This document shows, in pieces, positions 36,929 through 49,500 of a stretch of 64,000 nt of DNA (its first letter is position 1; the number at the start of each line of letters is the position of its first letter). A program made the position numbers and the translations under genes. Under the pieces are notes generated by a model. It was not told the DNA's origin. It did no database searches and worked only from the letters and a program-made list of their open reading frames with translations. Source of the DNA: Vespula vulgaris (taxonomy: Eukaryota; Arthropoda; Insecta; Hymenoptera; Vespidae). The stretch is taken from assembly GCF_905475345.1 (NCBI RefSeq), contig NC_066602.1, forward strand, positions 4,486,814 to 4,550,813, in the 5' to 3' direction.

Positions 36929-37825
36929 TTATTTCAATGAAATAACTTTCTCAATATGATCCTTAAGAGTTTCTAATTGACGCATAGTTTCTGGATCTAA
37001 AGCTGGTATATGTGACATACGTAATCCATCGTTAGGTAATAAGGACATAATGTTTCCATTACTTAAAGGTACATTAATATTTGCAGTTTTATCTGGAACA
37101 ATAGCAGAAACTAATAATGGACTGCCTTGCATACTTAATACCATTTCTCCTTCACGTGGGCGTCTTAGTACATTCAAAGGAGTATTTGGTTTTACTTTAG
37201 GAGTAATAAGATTAAACTCATTCTTTGTAATCTTGGAAGGTGCTGGCGTTTTAAATTTATCTAATTTTAGTTGAGATTCCGTATCTATATATCCTTTATC
37301 TTTGTTTTTTATTAATGCTTTGTGTGTTATATCAACTAAAGCTGATGAACGATTTTTTGAACTACTACGAGTTATTCTTCTTGGTTTAGCTTCAGAAGCG
37401 ATTTTTTTAGCTCTTGATGCACGAGATACACGTGATGTAGGTGCTCCTGTTGTCGTACCTTCTGTTACATAGCCATCGTCTGATGTAGTTGTACCACGTT
37501 TGGAAATTTTCTTTGCTTTAATAGTTGATGGTACATAAAATAATGATTGATCATTCATAGAGGATGTTATTTCATTACAATTTTCTTTTTCATCTTCTTT
37601 CCATGCAATAATTTCACCTAAAGTCATTTGTTTTAATTCTGCTGGTATACCAGCTAATTTAACATTGTGATAAGTTTCATAACTCTCGATACTCATCTTA
37701 GCTTCAGCATCTAACTTCATAATTCTCAATTGTACTTTCTTTTGAAAATCCTTTAGAAACAAATCTGATTCTTCTAAAAATTCTCGATTTTGTTTGGATT
37801 TACGTGTTTGTTTGGTACGTGGCAT
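36929..37825 (-). CDS. borr: Borealin, chromosomal passenger complex subunit
   Basis: Borealin joins Survivin and INCENP to target Aurora B kinase to centromeres. A single exon encodes 298 residues. The start at 37825 (MPRTKQTRKSKQNR) was preferred over an in-frame ATG 16 codons upstream because that extension is hydrophobic (IVLFFPIFYEL) and unlike the family. LFLKDFQKKVQLRIMKLD (about 22-40) is the helix that packs with Survivin and INCENP. A basic, disordered Ser/Thr/Lys/Arg middle follows. The C-terminal dimer domain contains MQGSPLLVS and ALDPETMRQLETLKDHIEK, both matching human Borealin positions. The intronless structure is unusual beside its neighbours. The first ten residues resemble the histone H3 tail. 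Confidence 0.9.
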   Translation of the reverse strand: MPRTKQTRKSKQNREFLEESDLFLKDFQKKVQLRIMKLDAEAKMSIESYETYHNVKLAGIPAELKQMTLGEIIAWKEDEKENCNEITSSMNDQSLFYVPSTIKAKKISKRGTTTSDDGYVTEGTTTGAPTSRVSRASRAKKIASEAKPRRITRSSSKNRSSALVDITHKALIKNKDKGYIDTESQLKLDKFKTPAPSKITKNEFNLITPKVKPNTPLNVLRRPREGEMVLSMQGSPLLVSAIVPDKTANINVPLSNGNIMSLLPNDGLRMSHIPALDPETMRQLETLKDHIEKVISLK

Positions 37826-38368
37826 GCTTCCTAATTCATAAAAAATTGGAAAAAACAAAACGATTGTATTCACTATATTATAAACAATAAATTAATCTAA
37901 TAGATTTTCTTCACTTTTTCATATAATTAAGATGAACTCAATTTTAAATTCTGTTTACTGGACAGTTTCAATCCATTAAATAAAAATACACAAGAAAATC
38001 TTATTATTAAGATTATAAATAGTGTTGCCCTCTAATGTGAACAAATTCAACTAAATGCGAAAATATTTATAACGACTTTTCTTTTATAACACACATTTAT
38101 AAAATTATTATAAATTGTACAATTAATTACTGAGTTTAAAAAACTATAAATATTGATTAATTATTCTCTTAATATTCACAACTTGAAATTCGAATTCCAT
38201 TAATATGAAGTTCGTTTCTCATTAAAATATTTATATTGATTGGATAATTTCATGCGTATAAAATATGTTAGATCGATTATCATTTCTTTACATTAATCTT
38301 ACAATCGTTATAAACAATTTCATATTTCAAAGTTATAAATTATTACTTTTTGCTGTCACTGCTATATA
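37826..38368. promoter_or_regulatory. Divergent Borealin/LRRC51 promoter region
   Basis: This 543-base AT-rich interval lies between opposite start codons, with one inverted CCAAT (GATTGGA) near 38239. It probably contains both core promoters. No other feature is visible. Confidence 0.4.
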
Positions 38369-39062
38369 ATGAATACTAATAATGCAAACGTCAATTTTAC
38401 TTCTGATTATAAACGAAACGAACAAGAGGAAATGTTAATAGCCCCACCATTAGATTTTTCCTTCAAAAAAGCAACTAACGTGAATGGTATGTACAAATTA
38501 AATAATAATTTCTTTTTTATTTGATTTGTAATAATTAATAAATATTAATATTAATAAAAAAATTACTAACCAATTAAAAGAACTAGTTAATCAACAACCT
38601 CAGACGATACGAACTGTTAAAGCACCAATTCGAACGTCCAAAGATCGTTTTGCAACAAGTACGATATGGTTGAGTAATAATTTATTAACATCCATGGAAG
38701 GATTTGAAAATTTTTGCAAAACTGTTCTAGAAGATCCAACTTTTTTAAGTTGGTTAGATCTTTCATTTAATGAGATCAACGAAATTGGAGACGATATCAC
38801 AAAGTTTCCTAATTTAAAAATTTTATATTTACATGGAAATAATATTTCAAATATAAATAATGTATTAAAATTAAGAAAACTATGTAATATGAGAGTCTTA
38901 ACGTTACATGGAAATCCGATAGAAACTTTACCTTATTATAGAGGTTATATAATCAATGTTATGTCACAATTAATCAATTTAGATTTTTCGCCAATAACTA
39001 TAGCTGAAAAGAAACGAGCATTACCTACTGGATTTTTTAAAATAATAGAACCCGCTTTATAA
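38369..39062 (+). CDS. LRRC51: LRRC51, leucine-rich repeat protein
   Basis: Exons 38369-38486 and 38581-39062 give 199 residues (human 192). APPLDFSFKKATNVNELVNQ matches the LRRC51 N-terminus. Leucine-rich repeats run through WLSNNLLTSMEGF, LSWLDLSFNEINEIG, LKILYLHGNNISNI and MRVLTLHGNPIETLPYYRGY. An LRR-cap-like end follows (LDFSPITIAEKKRA). The intron acceptor is pyrimidine-poor (AATTAAAAG) but is preceded by a perfect TACTAAC branch-point-like motif. The function of the protein is poorly known. In animals it is associated with ciliated cells, an outside fact not visible in the sequence. Confidence 0.9.
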
Positions 39063-39744
39063 ACATATGTGTTTACATTTGAAATTGTTTATAAATTATT
39101 GAAATTTTTGTTTGCGTATAATTAACCTATAGAAATAACGCATCATATATTTATTTACTAATTTGCATTTGTTACTCAATTCTGAAACAAATATTATAAA
39201 ATTATTAAATTATCATTATAAAATGTTAGATTACTATATTCTTTCTTGGCTTTTACTCAGTGCCGTAAGATATAATTTGAAGATCCTCGTGAAATAATTT
39301 GAAATTCTTAAATTAAATTCAATATTGTTATATATAATATTAATAAATTAAATAAATTGTCATAGACAAAATACACGTGATTACTATTAAGTCTCGTAAT
39401 ATAATAAGTAATTTCTATTTTGTATATGCAGTAAATCGGCTACTTTAATTTTGATTGCTTTATATCGTATTGATTCGTCACAAATTCATTTCTATTGGTC
39501 GATGATTCATATGAATGTTCTGATTGGTCCAATATGAAATTGTGATTTCTCACGAGATGGCATTACGATCTCTCTGAAGAAACGTAGAATGTTATCAAAG
39601 ATTATATGGCTAGTGGTCTATTCTTGAAAATAGTTTGCTTCTCTGATTGTCACTCTAAACATCTCTGGACACGGAAAATTTGCTACAGGCTCTGCGTTAT
39701 TGTGGATTATTATAATATATTTATACAAAGTACGTATGTGTGTG

Positions 39745-39777
<33 letters not shown>

Positions 39778-40100
39778 TCTGAAATAATAATAACTTAAAT
39801 ACATTGTATAAAATTAATTTTTGATTGGAAGTGTATGTGCAAGTTACATAATAATTTTTCTCTTTTTTAACAGATTATTTTACAAGTATTACAGACATAC
39901 GTGCAAATTTTGTATTTTAATAATCATATTTTTGTCTAACTTTTTAAGATCATTTTTTGAATTTATTACAAATTTCTACCAAGTAATTAATCATATTATT
40001 TTTTCTTAGTATACTTTATTGATTTATCTTTAGTTTTATGTTCTTTTCTGAAATTATAAAATAAAGCATTAAATGTAAAAAAAATTTTGATCTTTTTTAG
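39063..40100 (+). promoter_or_regulatory. COX6C promoter and 5'UTR region
   Basis: Inverted CCAAT boxes occur at 39494-39498 and 39523-39527, and a direct one at 39529-39533. The last two form the palindrome ATTGGTCCAAT. An AG at 40099-40100 directly precedes the COX6C ATG, so a non-coding first exon probably lies around 39560-39730. A TA repeat occurs near 39747-39776. Confidence 0.5.
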
Positions 40101-40522
40101 ATGTCGGCTGAATGTAAACAGTTACCCAAACCAAAGCTTCGTAATTTATTGTTAGGGAAGATGAAGATTGCTTTTGTTGGTATGGCAATATCTGGAACTC
40201 TTACAACATTATGTTATAAAATATTTGTTGGCGATGCAAGGAAGAAAAGATATGAAGAATTTTACAAGTAATATATATGTTATTTAATATTTCTTATTGT
40301 TATATAGTAATTGTTATATTGTAATTGTTATATTGTAATTGTTATAGTATATCATTATGTAGTATATTGTTTCATAAAGTATATATTTTACTTTTATATT
40401 TATTACTATACAAATTTCATTGATCAATTTACAGAAAATATGATGCGGAAGCAAAACTGAAGATCATGTGCGATTCTGGTTATATGCACTCCTGTGGAAA
40501 TAATCCTATAATTTATGAGTAA
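40101..40522 (+). CDS. COX6C: Cytochrome c oxidase subunit 6C
   Basis: This is a small nuclear-encoded single-pass subunit of respiratory complex IV in the inner mitochondrial membrane. Exons 40101-40267 and 40435-40522 give 84 residues. A basic N-terminus (KPKLRNLLLGKMK) leads into the membrane helix IAFVGMAISGTLTTLCYKIF. The family string RYEEFYKKYDAEAKLKIM follows, then a short Cys-containing tail. Length and layout match the COX6C family (Drosophila cype). The start ATG is the first base after the acceptor, so the whole 5'UTR is upstream of the intron. Confidence 0.9.
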
Positions 40523-41265
40523 TTATTCAAACATTGTATATAGTTTGTCATAGTATACCGAATTCATATATATATAATAACTTAAATAAAATATATATCT
40601 GTTATATAAACATGTCTATAATACATTAAATTTTTATCAAATATGTTTTTCAAGATAATTGTATGAAAATATTAGTTTTGTTTTAATGTTTTAATATTAA
40701 TATTTTGTCTATAAATTAAGATTGTTTTATATTCTTATTATGAAGGTTACAAATTCATGGTTTAGAAAATTATTCTGATATAAATATAAGTTTATTTTAA
40801 TTATTGATTTATTATAGGTATGTGTGTGTGTGTACGCATATATAAATTTGCATCCTCAAAGGTTTGTAGAATGGAACTTTATAGAGAAAGAAATGAAAAA
40901 TATTTAGATGCGTTAAATGACTAATGTATCATTAGATAACTTTAATAGTATTTGTAATCATGTATTAATATTACTAATAATAGTATATTAGTACTAATAT
41001 ATATGTATTATTATTTTAAATAGTATGCTATTAATAATAAGTAATATTAAAGTATATTAAAATAATGAAAAAATGAGAATTTCTTTAATTAAGAATTAAA
41101 AATCTCAACAGATGCATATATGTAAAAATGTTATTCATTCAAAAGAAATATTCATGAAGTTAGATTAATTAATATTTGTTAATATATTTTTTTCGAGAAT
41201 TTCGAATAATAATTCTAAACAGTGATAGAAGAGGTTAAAGAAACTTCGATGTTAAAATAATTGGT
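40523..41265. other. COX6C 3' flank
   Basis: AT-rich DNA with a short TG repeat near 40819-40832. No gene or RNA was recognised. Confidence 0.6.
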
Positions 41266-41480
41266 AAGATGGCGCCGCAGAAATACCCAGTATGCCCCGC
41301 GCGATTGATTTGCGCATGTCAGTTGTTCGCATTGCAAATGGCGGCTCCTTGTTATTGTTCATGGCGTTTTATGACTTGTCCCTTTATATTACCGATTATG
41401 TCGAGTTTTTTTGCGATCTTCACCGCGCGCACTGTGCAGAAAGTGGAATAAGATACGCGCGGTGTATTTTAGGTTAAGCT
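41266..41480 (+). promoter_or_regulatory. CpG-rich NCOA6 promoter with YY1- and NRF1-like motifs
   Basis: A GC- and CpG-rich block in AT-rich DNA. It contains AAGATGGCGCC (41266-41276), a second AAATGGCGGC (41337-41346), TTGCGCATG (NRF1-like, near 41310) and several GCGCGC strings. A good donor TTTG|GTAAGC at 41660/41661 could end a non-coding first exon. Two overlapping short ATG frames (41269 and 41292, about 60 codons each) would be upstream ORFs if transcribed. Confidence 0.6.
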
Positions 41481-41660
41481 AAGTGCTTTTGTGGTGTGTC
41501 TCCGTGCGATTTGGACGCGAGAAATCCCACACGAAATTGGAAAGAAATGGGGTAACGTTAAAATTTTCCTGTGTTCATACGGTATCAATTCATAGTATGC
41601 GAGGACTAATATGAGCCTCGGTGGTTCCTATAGTTCTTCCATTGAATCTAATCTTGTTTG

Positions 41661-43498
41661 GTAAGCAAACATAACGATGATACGCATTGAACGTTCGTTA
41701 AATAAAAATCTTCCGGATCTTTTGACGGTCTATCTCAACATGCTCGAGCCCACTTCACGTACACCTCCCCCGACGGACAAAATGGTGGCCCCCCGATATC
41801 CAATGGTCTGGGTGCCTTATTTCGCCAAAAATCATTATGGAATTTCTCGATAGGCCTTTTATTTTTTTCTATACTTACTTTATTTAGATCAATGAAATAC
41901 TTCATATTTGCCGCTTAGTTCTATCAAGATATTCTATAACCTATTTTTGCTTATATAAAAATCGTGCCCCTGTCTAGTGGCCTAAAAGATTTTAATTGCC
42001 GTTCGTAAATGGTGAGACTGTTTTCTTTCTTTTTTTCCTTTTCTTTTTTTCTTTCCTCTTTTTTTTTCTTTTTTTCTTTTTTCTTTCCATGTATTATTTC
42101 GTTATACCATGTCAATTGATTCGAGGATAAATATTGTAATCGTTCAGATGCAATTTTCATATTTTCTTTATAATCATGTCTCTCTTGGTAAAATCATAGA
42201 CAAGTTATAACCTAGTCATACTTTTCACTAGCATTTTGTGTTTATGGACAATTACTATCATTCTTATGCAAGCGAACCAACGATTGTTAAGGGTATTGGC
42301 ATTATTTTTGTTACAATCTTTTAAATTAATAATTTTACATTTGAAAATTAACTATTTATTATTTTATTTTATTGTTTATTTGTTTTCTTCTTCATAAAAT
42401 ATTGCATATATGTAATGAATAAAATATAGTTGAGCTTTGAAAAAGCAACAATTGATAAGAAAATAAAATATACAATATTGTGCATTAAGTGATTTATAAA
42501 AATAATAATAGAAATTGATTTTCCATTTATATTTATTTATATAATTATTTTTACTACTTAATATATGATGACAGAACATTATTTTTTATATTTTATAGAA
42601 TCTTATAAAAAAATAAATATTTAATTTATTTTAAACTTATTGAAATATGATAATAAAGATATTTCTAATGTTATTTTGTCATAACATTGTTTAATTTAAT
42701 GTTCTGGAAAATTTAAGTATATAAATATTGTTAATAAATAATAGGAGTAAAGTTGCACATGATACAAAGTATTATATATTTGTAAAGAGGTTTCTTTTTC
42801 TTTTAATCCACATATTTTTTCAATATGTTCCATCATTTTTATAATTAATTCATTGTATAAAATATACAAAGAGCATATGCATATATATATTAGATTATTA
42901 TAAGTGAATATCAAATTATAGATCTGTTTAATAATCTGTTTAATATTTATACTATATGATTATGTAGTTATAAGTACCATTGCTTTTATCTTTCATAACC
43001 TTTCTTTTGATCTTGAATATTTCATATAAATATTTTGGATTAAATAAGACCGAAGTGTTTTTTTTTGTAGTGTAGTGTTGTGTGTGTGTGTGTGCGCGTG
43101 CGTGCGTACGCGCGCGCTTGCGTGTGTGTGCGTGAATGCATGTATATAAAATATTTTTTTTATTGGATTTTAATCATTCTTTTTTCTTTTTCCTTTCTTT
43201 CCTTTTTTTTTATAACAGTAGACAAGTGCATTAGTGCTGGAGTGGTTTGGCGTTGTCGGTTTACAACCGACGGAGAGACATCTCATCACATATATATTGT
43301 CTTAATACCCTGAGGTGTCTTCAGGCTCCCTGGGTAGTTATGTGATTTATGATTGGTATGTATGTCTTAATTTTTTAAATAATGAAACCAAGTTCAAAAT
43401 TCATTTATTTTATCTATTAAATTTATAATTATGATATATGAAATTAAAGATCGATAAAATTTTAATGTTAAACAAATAACAAACATCATATAATGCAG
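41661..43498 (+). other. NCOA6 5' intron(s)
   Basis: Probably intronic. It contains pyrimidine-rich tracts near 42025-42090, a TG/CG microsatellite at 43080-43140 and a candidate non-coding exon at 43219-43355. Other open frames are AT-driven. Confidence 0.5.
43219..43355 (+). other. Candidate NCOA6 5'UTR exon with stem-loops
   Basis: Bounded by a strong acceptor (T-rich then AACAG) and a donor (ATTG|GTATGT). The segment is richer in GC than its flanks. It contains a perfect stem-loop GTCGGTT-TAC-AACCGAC at 43255-43271 and a smaller CCTGA/TCAGG stem near 43309-43325. It has no long open frame, so it is most likely an untranslated exon. Confidence 0.4.
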
Positions 43499-43500
43499 TC

Positions 43501-46500
43501 ATGGCGGCAGACAGTGATGGTGATCTGATTGAGACGGTGGTAACTTGTGAGGGTGACCTTGGTGACCCAGAATTTCCACGTAAATTTAAAACCATTGTTG
43601 ACCGTCTTAAATCTCTGCTATGTAAAGGTATTATGAATTTATTGCTATTTTTTTCGTTTTTTTTCTTTTTTTTTTTTTTTTTAATTAAATTTGAATCTAT
43701 AAAAAAGTTTCATATATAATATAATAGTATAGTTATTTTTGTTACATAAAATAATTTTCTATTTTTAAATTTTCTATTGTTTAAAAAAGAAATTATTTAT
43801 AATTTGCAGAGAAAGGAGATGGTCTCAAAGTTAACAAAGTAGAACCATGGAATTCTGTAAGGGTCACATTTTCCATACCAAGAGAAGCTGCATTGAGATT
43901 GCGAGAATTAGCAGCACAAGGATCTCCAACACTTACTCAACTTGGCATTCTTTCTGTACAGGTTGAAGGAGACCAGGTATATTTATTGTTTTATAGATGC
44001 TAATAATATTATTAAATAAAGTAGTAAGTTAACAGTAGTAAAAGTATTTTCATCGCAAATATTACAAAAGCAATAATATAGTATATTTACTTATTTCTAG
44101 GTTATATCTTTAAGGATAGCAAGTCGATTTGGAGGTGAGGCACAAGAAATTGTCTTACGTTCAGGATCTTCGCAAGATGCTGGAAATAAATCTCAAAGTG
44201 AATCTACAAATAGTTCAATCACCATTGACAGTGATCCTACAACAGCTTTACCTGGTCCAAGTAATACATCAACAATATCTTCTGCATTGCGAAATGTTGC
44301 TCAAATAATAGCAGCTGGTATGTTTGTTTAATATTAAACAAACATATTGAATTTAAACAAACATATCAAAAAAATAAATATATTTCATTATTATCATTTA
44401 TACTGTTTCAGGTACATCGTCAGAGAAAGCTCCTCAATTCCGTTCTCCAAATGTTGTGGCACCAACAGACTGTGATCCTATCCCACCTTTTCTTGCAAAA
44501 CCTGTGCCGTCAACGGCTGGTAGTAATGGTGTTGGTACTTCTGGCAACCAATCAGTCACTAATTCTAATGCTTCACCCAGAAATAATTATAATGGTCCAT
44601 TCCCGTTTGCTAGCATGACCCATGCTGCTCAAGCAATACATAGTCGAGAATCACAAGCTACAACAATAAAAAATACAATTCAGTTTAAACAGCATACACA
44701 GCCACCACCGCCTTATCCGATACAAGATAATTTGGCAACAGTAACAGCTTTATCCAGTGGTCATACAACTACACAAACTGTAGTTACAGTTGGGCAATTA
44801 ACAACTCAGTATAAATCTCCAATTACCACGACTTCTAGTCTGTCACCAAACAATGGTAACCATTTAACAGGAAATTCCAATGGTAGTGGTAATCAAGTTG
44901 CTTTATCAAGTCCATTACTTGTGAATCTTCTGCAAAATGATGCTACCTCACATTCAAATAATGTGATACCTGGTCAAAAAATGTTGCCACCAGCTGTTGT
45001 TGATAGCTCAGGATTGGCAAATCGTATGAGACCTACGAAAAAGCCAACTGTTAGAAGAAAAGAGCTAACGTCGCCTAGTGAATCGCCACCAAATTTGGAT
45101 TCATTAAGGACGGAAGATCTGATAGGAGGATCAGCTATTATTCCAGATATATCTCAAAGTTCACCATCTTCAGCATTTGTTGCAGTTAATGCAAATCAAC
45201 CATCATCAATTCCTCAACAACATACAGTTAATGTAATTGGTGGTAGTAATCAGAATATAATGACACCACAAACGGTCCACCAAGTGCCAGTTGTTGGACA
45301 GATACAGCAACAGACACCACCAATACATACTCCAGTACAAATACAGCAAAAGTTTCCTATCAGACAAGAATTGACTTATAGGCCTTCACAAATGCAAATA
45401 CAAAGTCAACTTCCTGCTAGGCATTCAGTGAATGGACAAGTTAGAACACCTTTACAACAGCGGCAATTATTGCTTCAACAACAACAACAACAGCAGCAAC
45501 TTTTAGCTCAACAGCAACAGCAGCAACAATTAGGCCAACAAAACATGACTACATCACAATTAATAACTCAGCAAGGACCTACAACGCAGCAGGCATTGTT
45601 GCAACAGCAAAACACTAATGCTCCATTGCAATCAACATCTTTACCAAGTCAACCAGTTATACAACAACAACAAGTTTTACAACATCCAACAGTAGCATTG
45701 AATGTATCACAACAAAGGCTAAGTTACTTAAGTAATCAACGTCAACAAACACCTCCACCATATCCACGACAACCAGTACCACAACAACCTCATTTACCAC
45801 AACAAAGTCAGACGTTGAATGTACAACAGCAGTTACATCACAATCAATTGAAAAATATGAATGTCAATACAAGTGCAACAACAGACTTTCGTTATGGGCA
45901 AAGTCAAAATATTCTCAGTAGAAATTATCAGCCATCTATTAGCACTTCTAATGGACCTACATGGAGCACACAAAGTAGTTCCATTCCACAGGGTGCTCAA
46001 GTTAATACTACAAGGCTCACAGTCTCAAATCAGGTTCCAGGTGCCTTTTCTCAGTGTGGCTCTCATATGAATCATACTCCTACGACTACTGCGACTGCTG
46101 CCATTAATAAAGTGGAAACATCAGAGTCCCCAAAACCTGAAGAAGAGACACCAGAGCCAGAGTATACATCAACTGGAAAAATCCGCCAATTTCTCATAAA
46201 TCCTCTTACTGGTCATTTAGAACCAATGCCTAGCGAAAGCTCTGATTCAGAACCAGAAAGTGCAGTTGATAATCAGGATGATTTCTTTTCTTTTCCATCT
46301 CCTTCAAATGATAGATCAAATTCTATCTTTTCTGATGATGATGCTGATAGTAATTTTTCAAGAAGAAACGATACTACGACCAATACCGATCAATCAGATT
46401 CTGAGACAACGGTCAAATCTACAGCCAGTGAAGGAAGTTTAAAGCATAGTAGGATAAAACCTACAAGAGAATCTGCACACAGTCCAATGCCCGGAGAAAA

Positions 46501-49500
46501 GATTAAACTCCGATTAAAATTAGAAAAATCAGAACCAGTTACCCAAGCATATAAAGTTGATGTATCATTTGTAAACACACCACCTGTTAGGAAAGTTGAT
46601 AAGTCGGTAAACAAAATGTTTACTACAGGTATCTCTAGCTCAGGGACTGGTGACGAACCACGAGTGCCTCCCTTACACATTTCTTTAAGAGGACGTAATG
46701 CTTCTGTAGTACAAATCAGGAAAAAAGAAAAAAAGTCTCTGAAAGATGGGGAAACTGATGTAGCTAATGTAAAAAGAAAAGGAAAATTGAAAAAAATGAA
46801 AGAATGTATAGATGGGAACAAATTGCTGCAAAAAAAATCATCGCTGAACATGATTATAGGTACTTCGTCTGCTTCTAAACTACCCCTATCCAACTCTGCG
46901 ATGATCAATAGCGCCAGTACCATTAGCAAAATGAATAATATTCTTCAAACTGTTGTTGCAAAACCTAATGCCTTTAAACAAGAAGTGTCAGTAGATTCCA
47001 TGAGGCTACAAGGTGGGCTCATTAAGCCAAGTTCAAGTAAAAATAATGATGTGGATGATATACCACTGAACAGTAGAATTCCATCTCCATCTAAACATAA
47101 ATCTACTATTTTAAATCAACCTTTGAATACACCACAACAAAATATAACCAAGAATCAAATGGAAGTTGATGTACAAAATCATACACATGAACAAAAAATA
47201 GGGGGAGGTAAGATAGTAACATAATATCAAAATATTGTTATATATAATTAAAACTGTTATGGTTATATCTATATTTAAATATATTAAGAGATTTATTCAT
47301 ATTTTTATATAATAATTTATTCACTGAAAAATTTTATAGGTAAAACCAAAAGAAGAGATTCCAAGAAGAAGTCAGAATCTGGAGATGGTATGCACAGAGA
47401 ACAAAATTTATTGTCAGGTGGTAGAATTTTAGATAATCAAGCCAAGTGGAGAAAATTGGGTTATAAAGGTGATTCTCATCAAGCGATACGAAAGTCAGAT
47501 ACACTTTTAACAGGAAACGATTTCACAACTGTTAAAAAAGTTGGCGAAATCAGGAGAACCAGTGACAGTGACATAAATAGATCAGCTGTAGAAAAGAACA
47601 ATGCTTTAAATGCGGTCACCTCAAGATTAACAGAAATAAATGGTGTAAAAAGTGATTTAATTAATCAAGAGAAAAGAAGACGTTTAAGTTTAATGGATGA
47701 AAAGGATTTGCATTTAGGAGGTAAATTTAAAGTTTTTTCTTTTTATCTTTATGTAAGTGTCATATTTTATTTTTCTCTACTCTTTTTATTTGTATAAAGT
47801 ATAAGTTATAATTTACGACAAAAATCAGACATTTTTCTAATTTATTGCAGAATGTCATAACACAGAGGCTACCAATCAGAGCAGTCAAAAAGTTGTTTCT
47901 GAGTCTTCTTCACCAAATGTTGTTTCAAATGCAAAAAATGTTACCAATGTACCTTATGAGAGTGAAACACAAAATTTAAAAACAAAAAATGCAATAATGC
48001 AAAATGATTCTAATGCATCAAACAATTCCGAAGTTAAAGTGTCTGTGCTTACGGATATGGCAACTAAATGTCCTCAGCAAACCATTAACAGAATTACAAC
48101 TGTCAAAAGTAAACCAGATATTGACAATTGCAAAGTGAATGCAAATACATTAACTAAAAATCAAAGTCTTGGACAGAAATTAAAAAATCACATGAATACT
48201 AAAAATGACACAAATGCTACTATTAATAGGCACAAGGTAGAACATTTTAATAATAAAAAGATAACTCAGAATCACATAATAAAACAAGCTGACAGAACTG
48301 TGATTGAAAATAAGTTGGATAATTCACAGAGGATAAGTTTATTAAAAACATCACAAAGTTCAATAATCAGCAACACAGTGGACCAAGTTCCCAGACCCCA
48401 AAGTAATGATTTAACAACTGGCAAGCCAACTTTACCTATTGGGGAAATCAATGTAACAGAAGCTAAAGTGAAGCAGAAGTTACTTGAGAATACAACAGTT
48501 CCTATTGGAATTGGTGTTGATGCAAGCGTAGAAAGAGTTGGTAGTGGAGGAGGTGGGGAGGATTCGGGGATAGAATCTATGGATGCTCTTTCAGAAAAGT
48601 CACCAAATCAGGGGGAATCACCTTTACATAGGCCAGTGACTGAAACAGTGACACAAAGCAGCACTAAAAGTGTTATTCAAGGGGAACCATCCCTGCCAAC
48701 CACCAATAAGAACGTGCCTTCCTCAACTAATAGTAGTGATATGTGTTCAAATACCCATACGGAACTTCTTAAGTCCAATGCCCCACAAAGATTAAGCCCT
48801 GTGTCTGTTGCAAGTTATCTTGAAAATCATCTTAATTGCAATGTACCACATTCTAGTGAACAAGATACGAAGAATATACCTAGTGAAAAGACAGTAACAA
48901 TAACAACAACTTCAAGAACTAGTGGTCATAATAGTGACTTGGTTACTAGTTTAGAGATAACTGAAAATGAAAAAAGTGTTTCCAATCCACTAGTGACAGG
49001 ATCAGTGACTGTCGTGACTGGCACTATAAGTAGTGGCATGGATAGTGATAATTTATTACAATGTGCGCATCAACAAATAAGCAACTTCTCTGAAACAGAC
49101 AATTGTAGCATTAAATTAGAAGGTACTATTAACCAAAATGAGCAGGGTACGACAAACTCTAAGCACGAAGTGTTAAGGGATACAGAAGATAAACTTGAAG
49201 ACAGTGTAAAAACAATAACAGAGAGTGACAGTGCAATTAGATTAAGTGAAGAACCTCAAGGACAGAATAATAATGGTGTGCCTCTAATTCAAAATCATGT
49301 TACATATAGTAAAGTTAAAACAGAAAAGCTTGATAATACAGTTACAAACAAAGCTACCACAGTGGTGGATAATACATGTCCAAATAATCAGAGTCACAGT
49401 CCAGAAATCAAAGCAGAGCCTGTAATCAATGTTAAAGTGGATGACACAAGGCAGGTTGATCAGTCAGATAATTCTAAAAATAATGTATCATTGAACACAG

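Noticed and set aside
46390..46929. 179-residue minus-strand frame
   Set aside because: Antisense to the large NCOA6 exon and lacks any recognisable feature.
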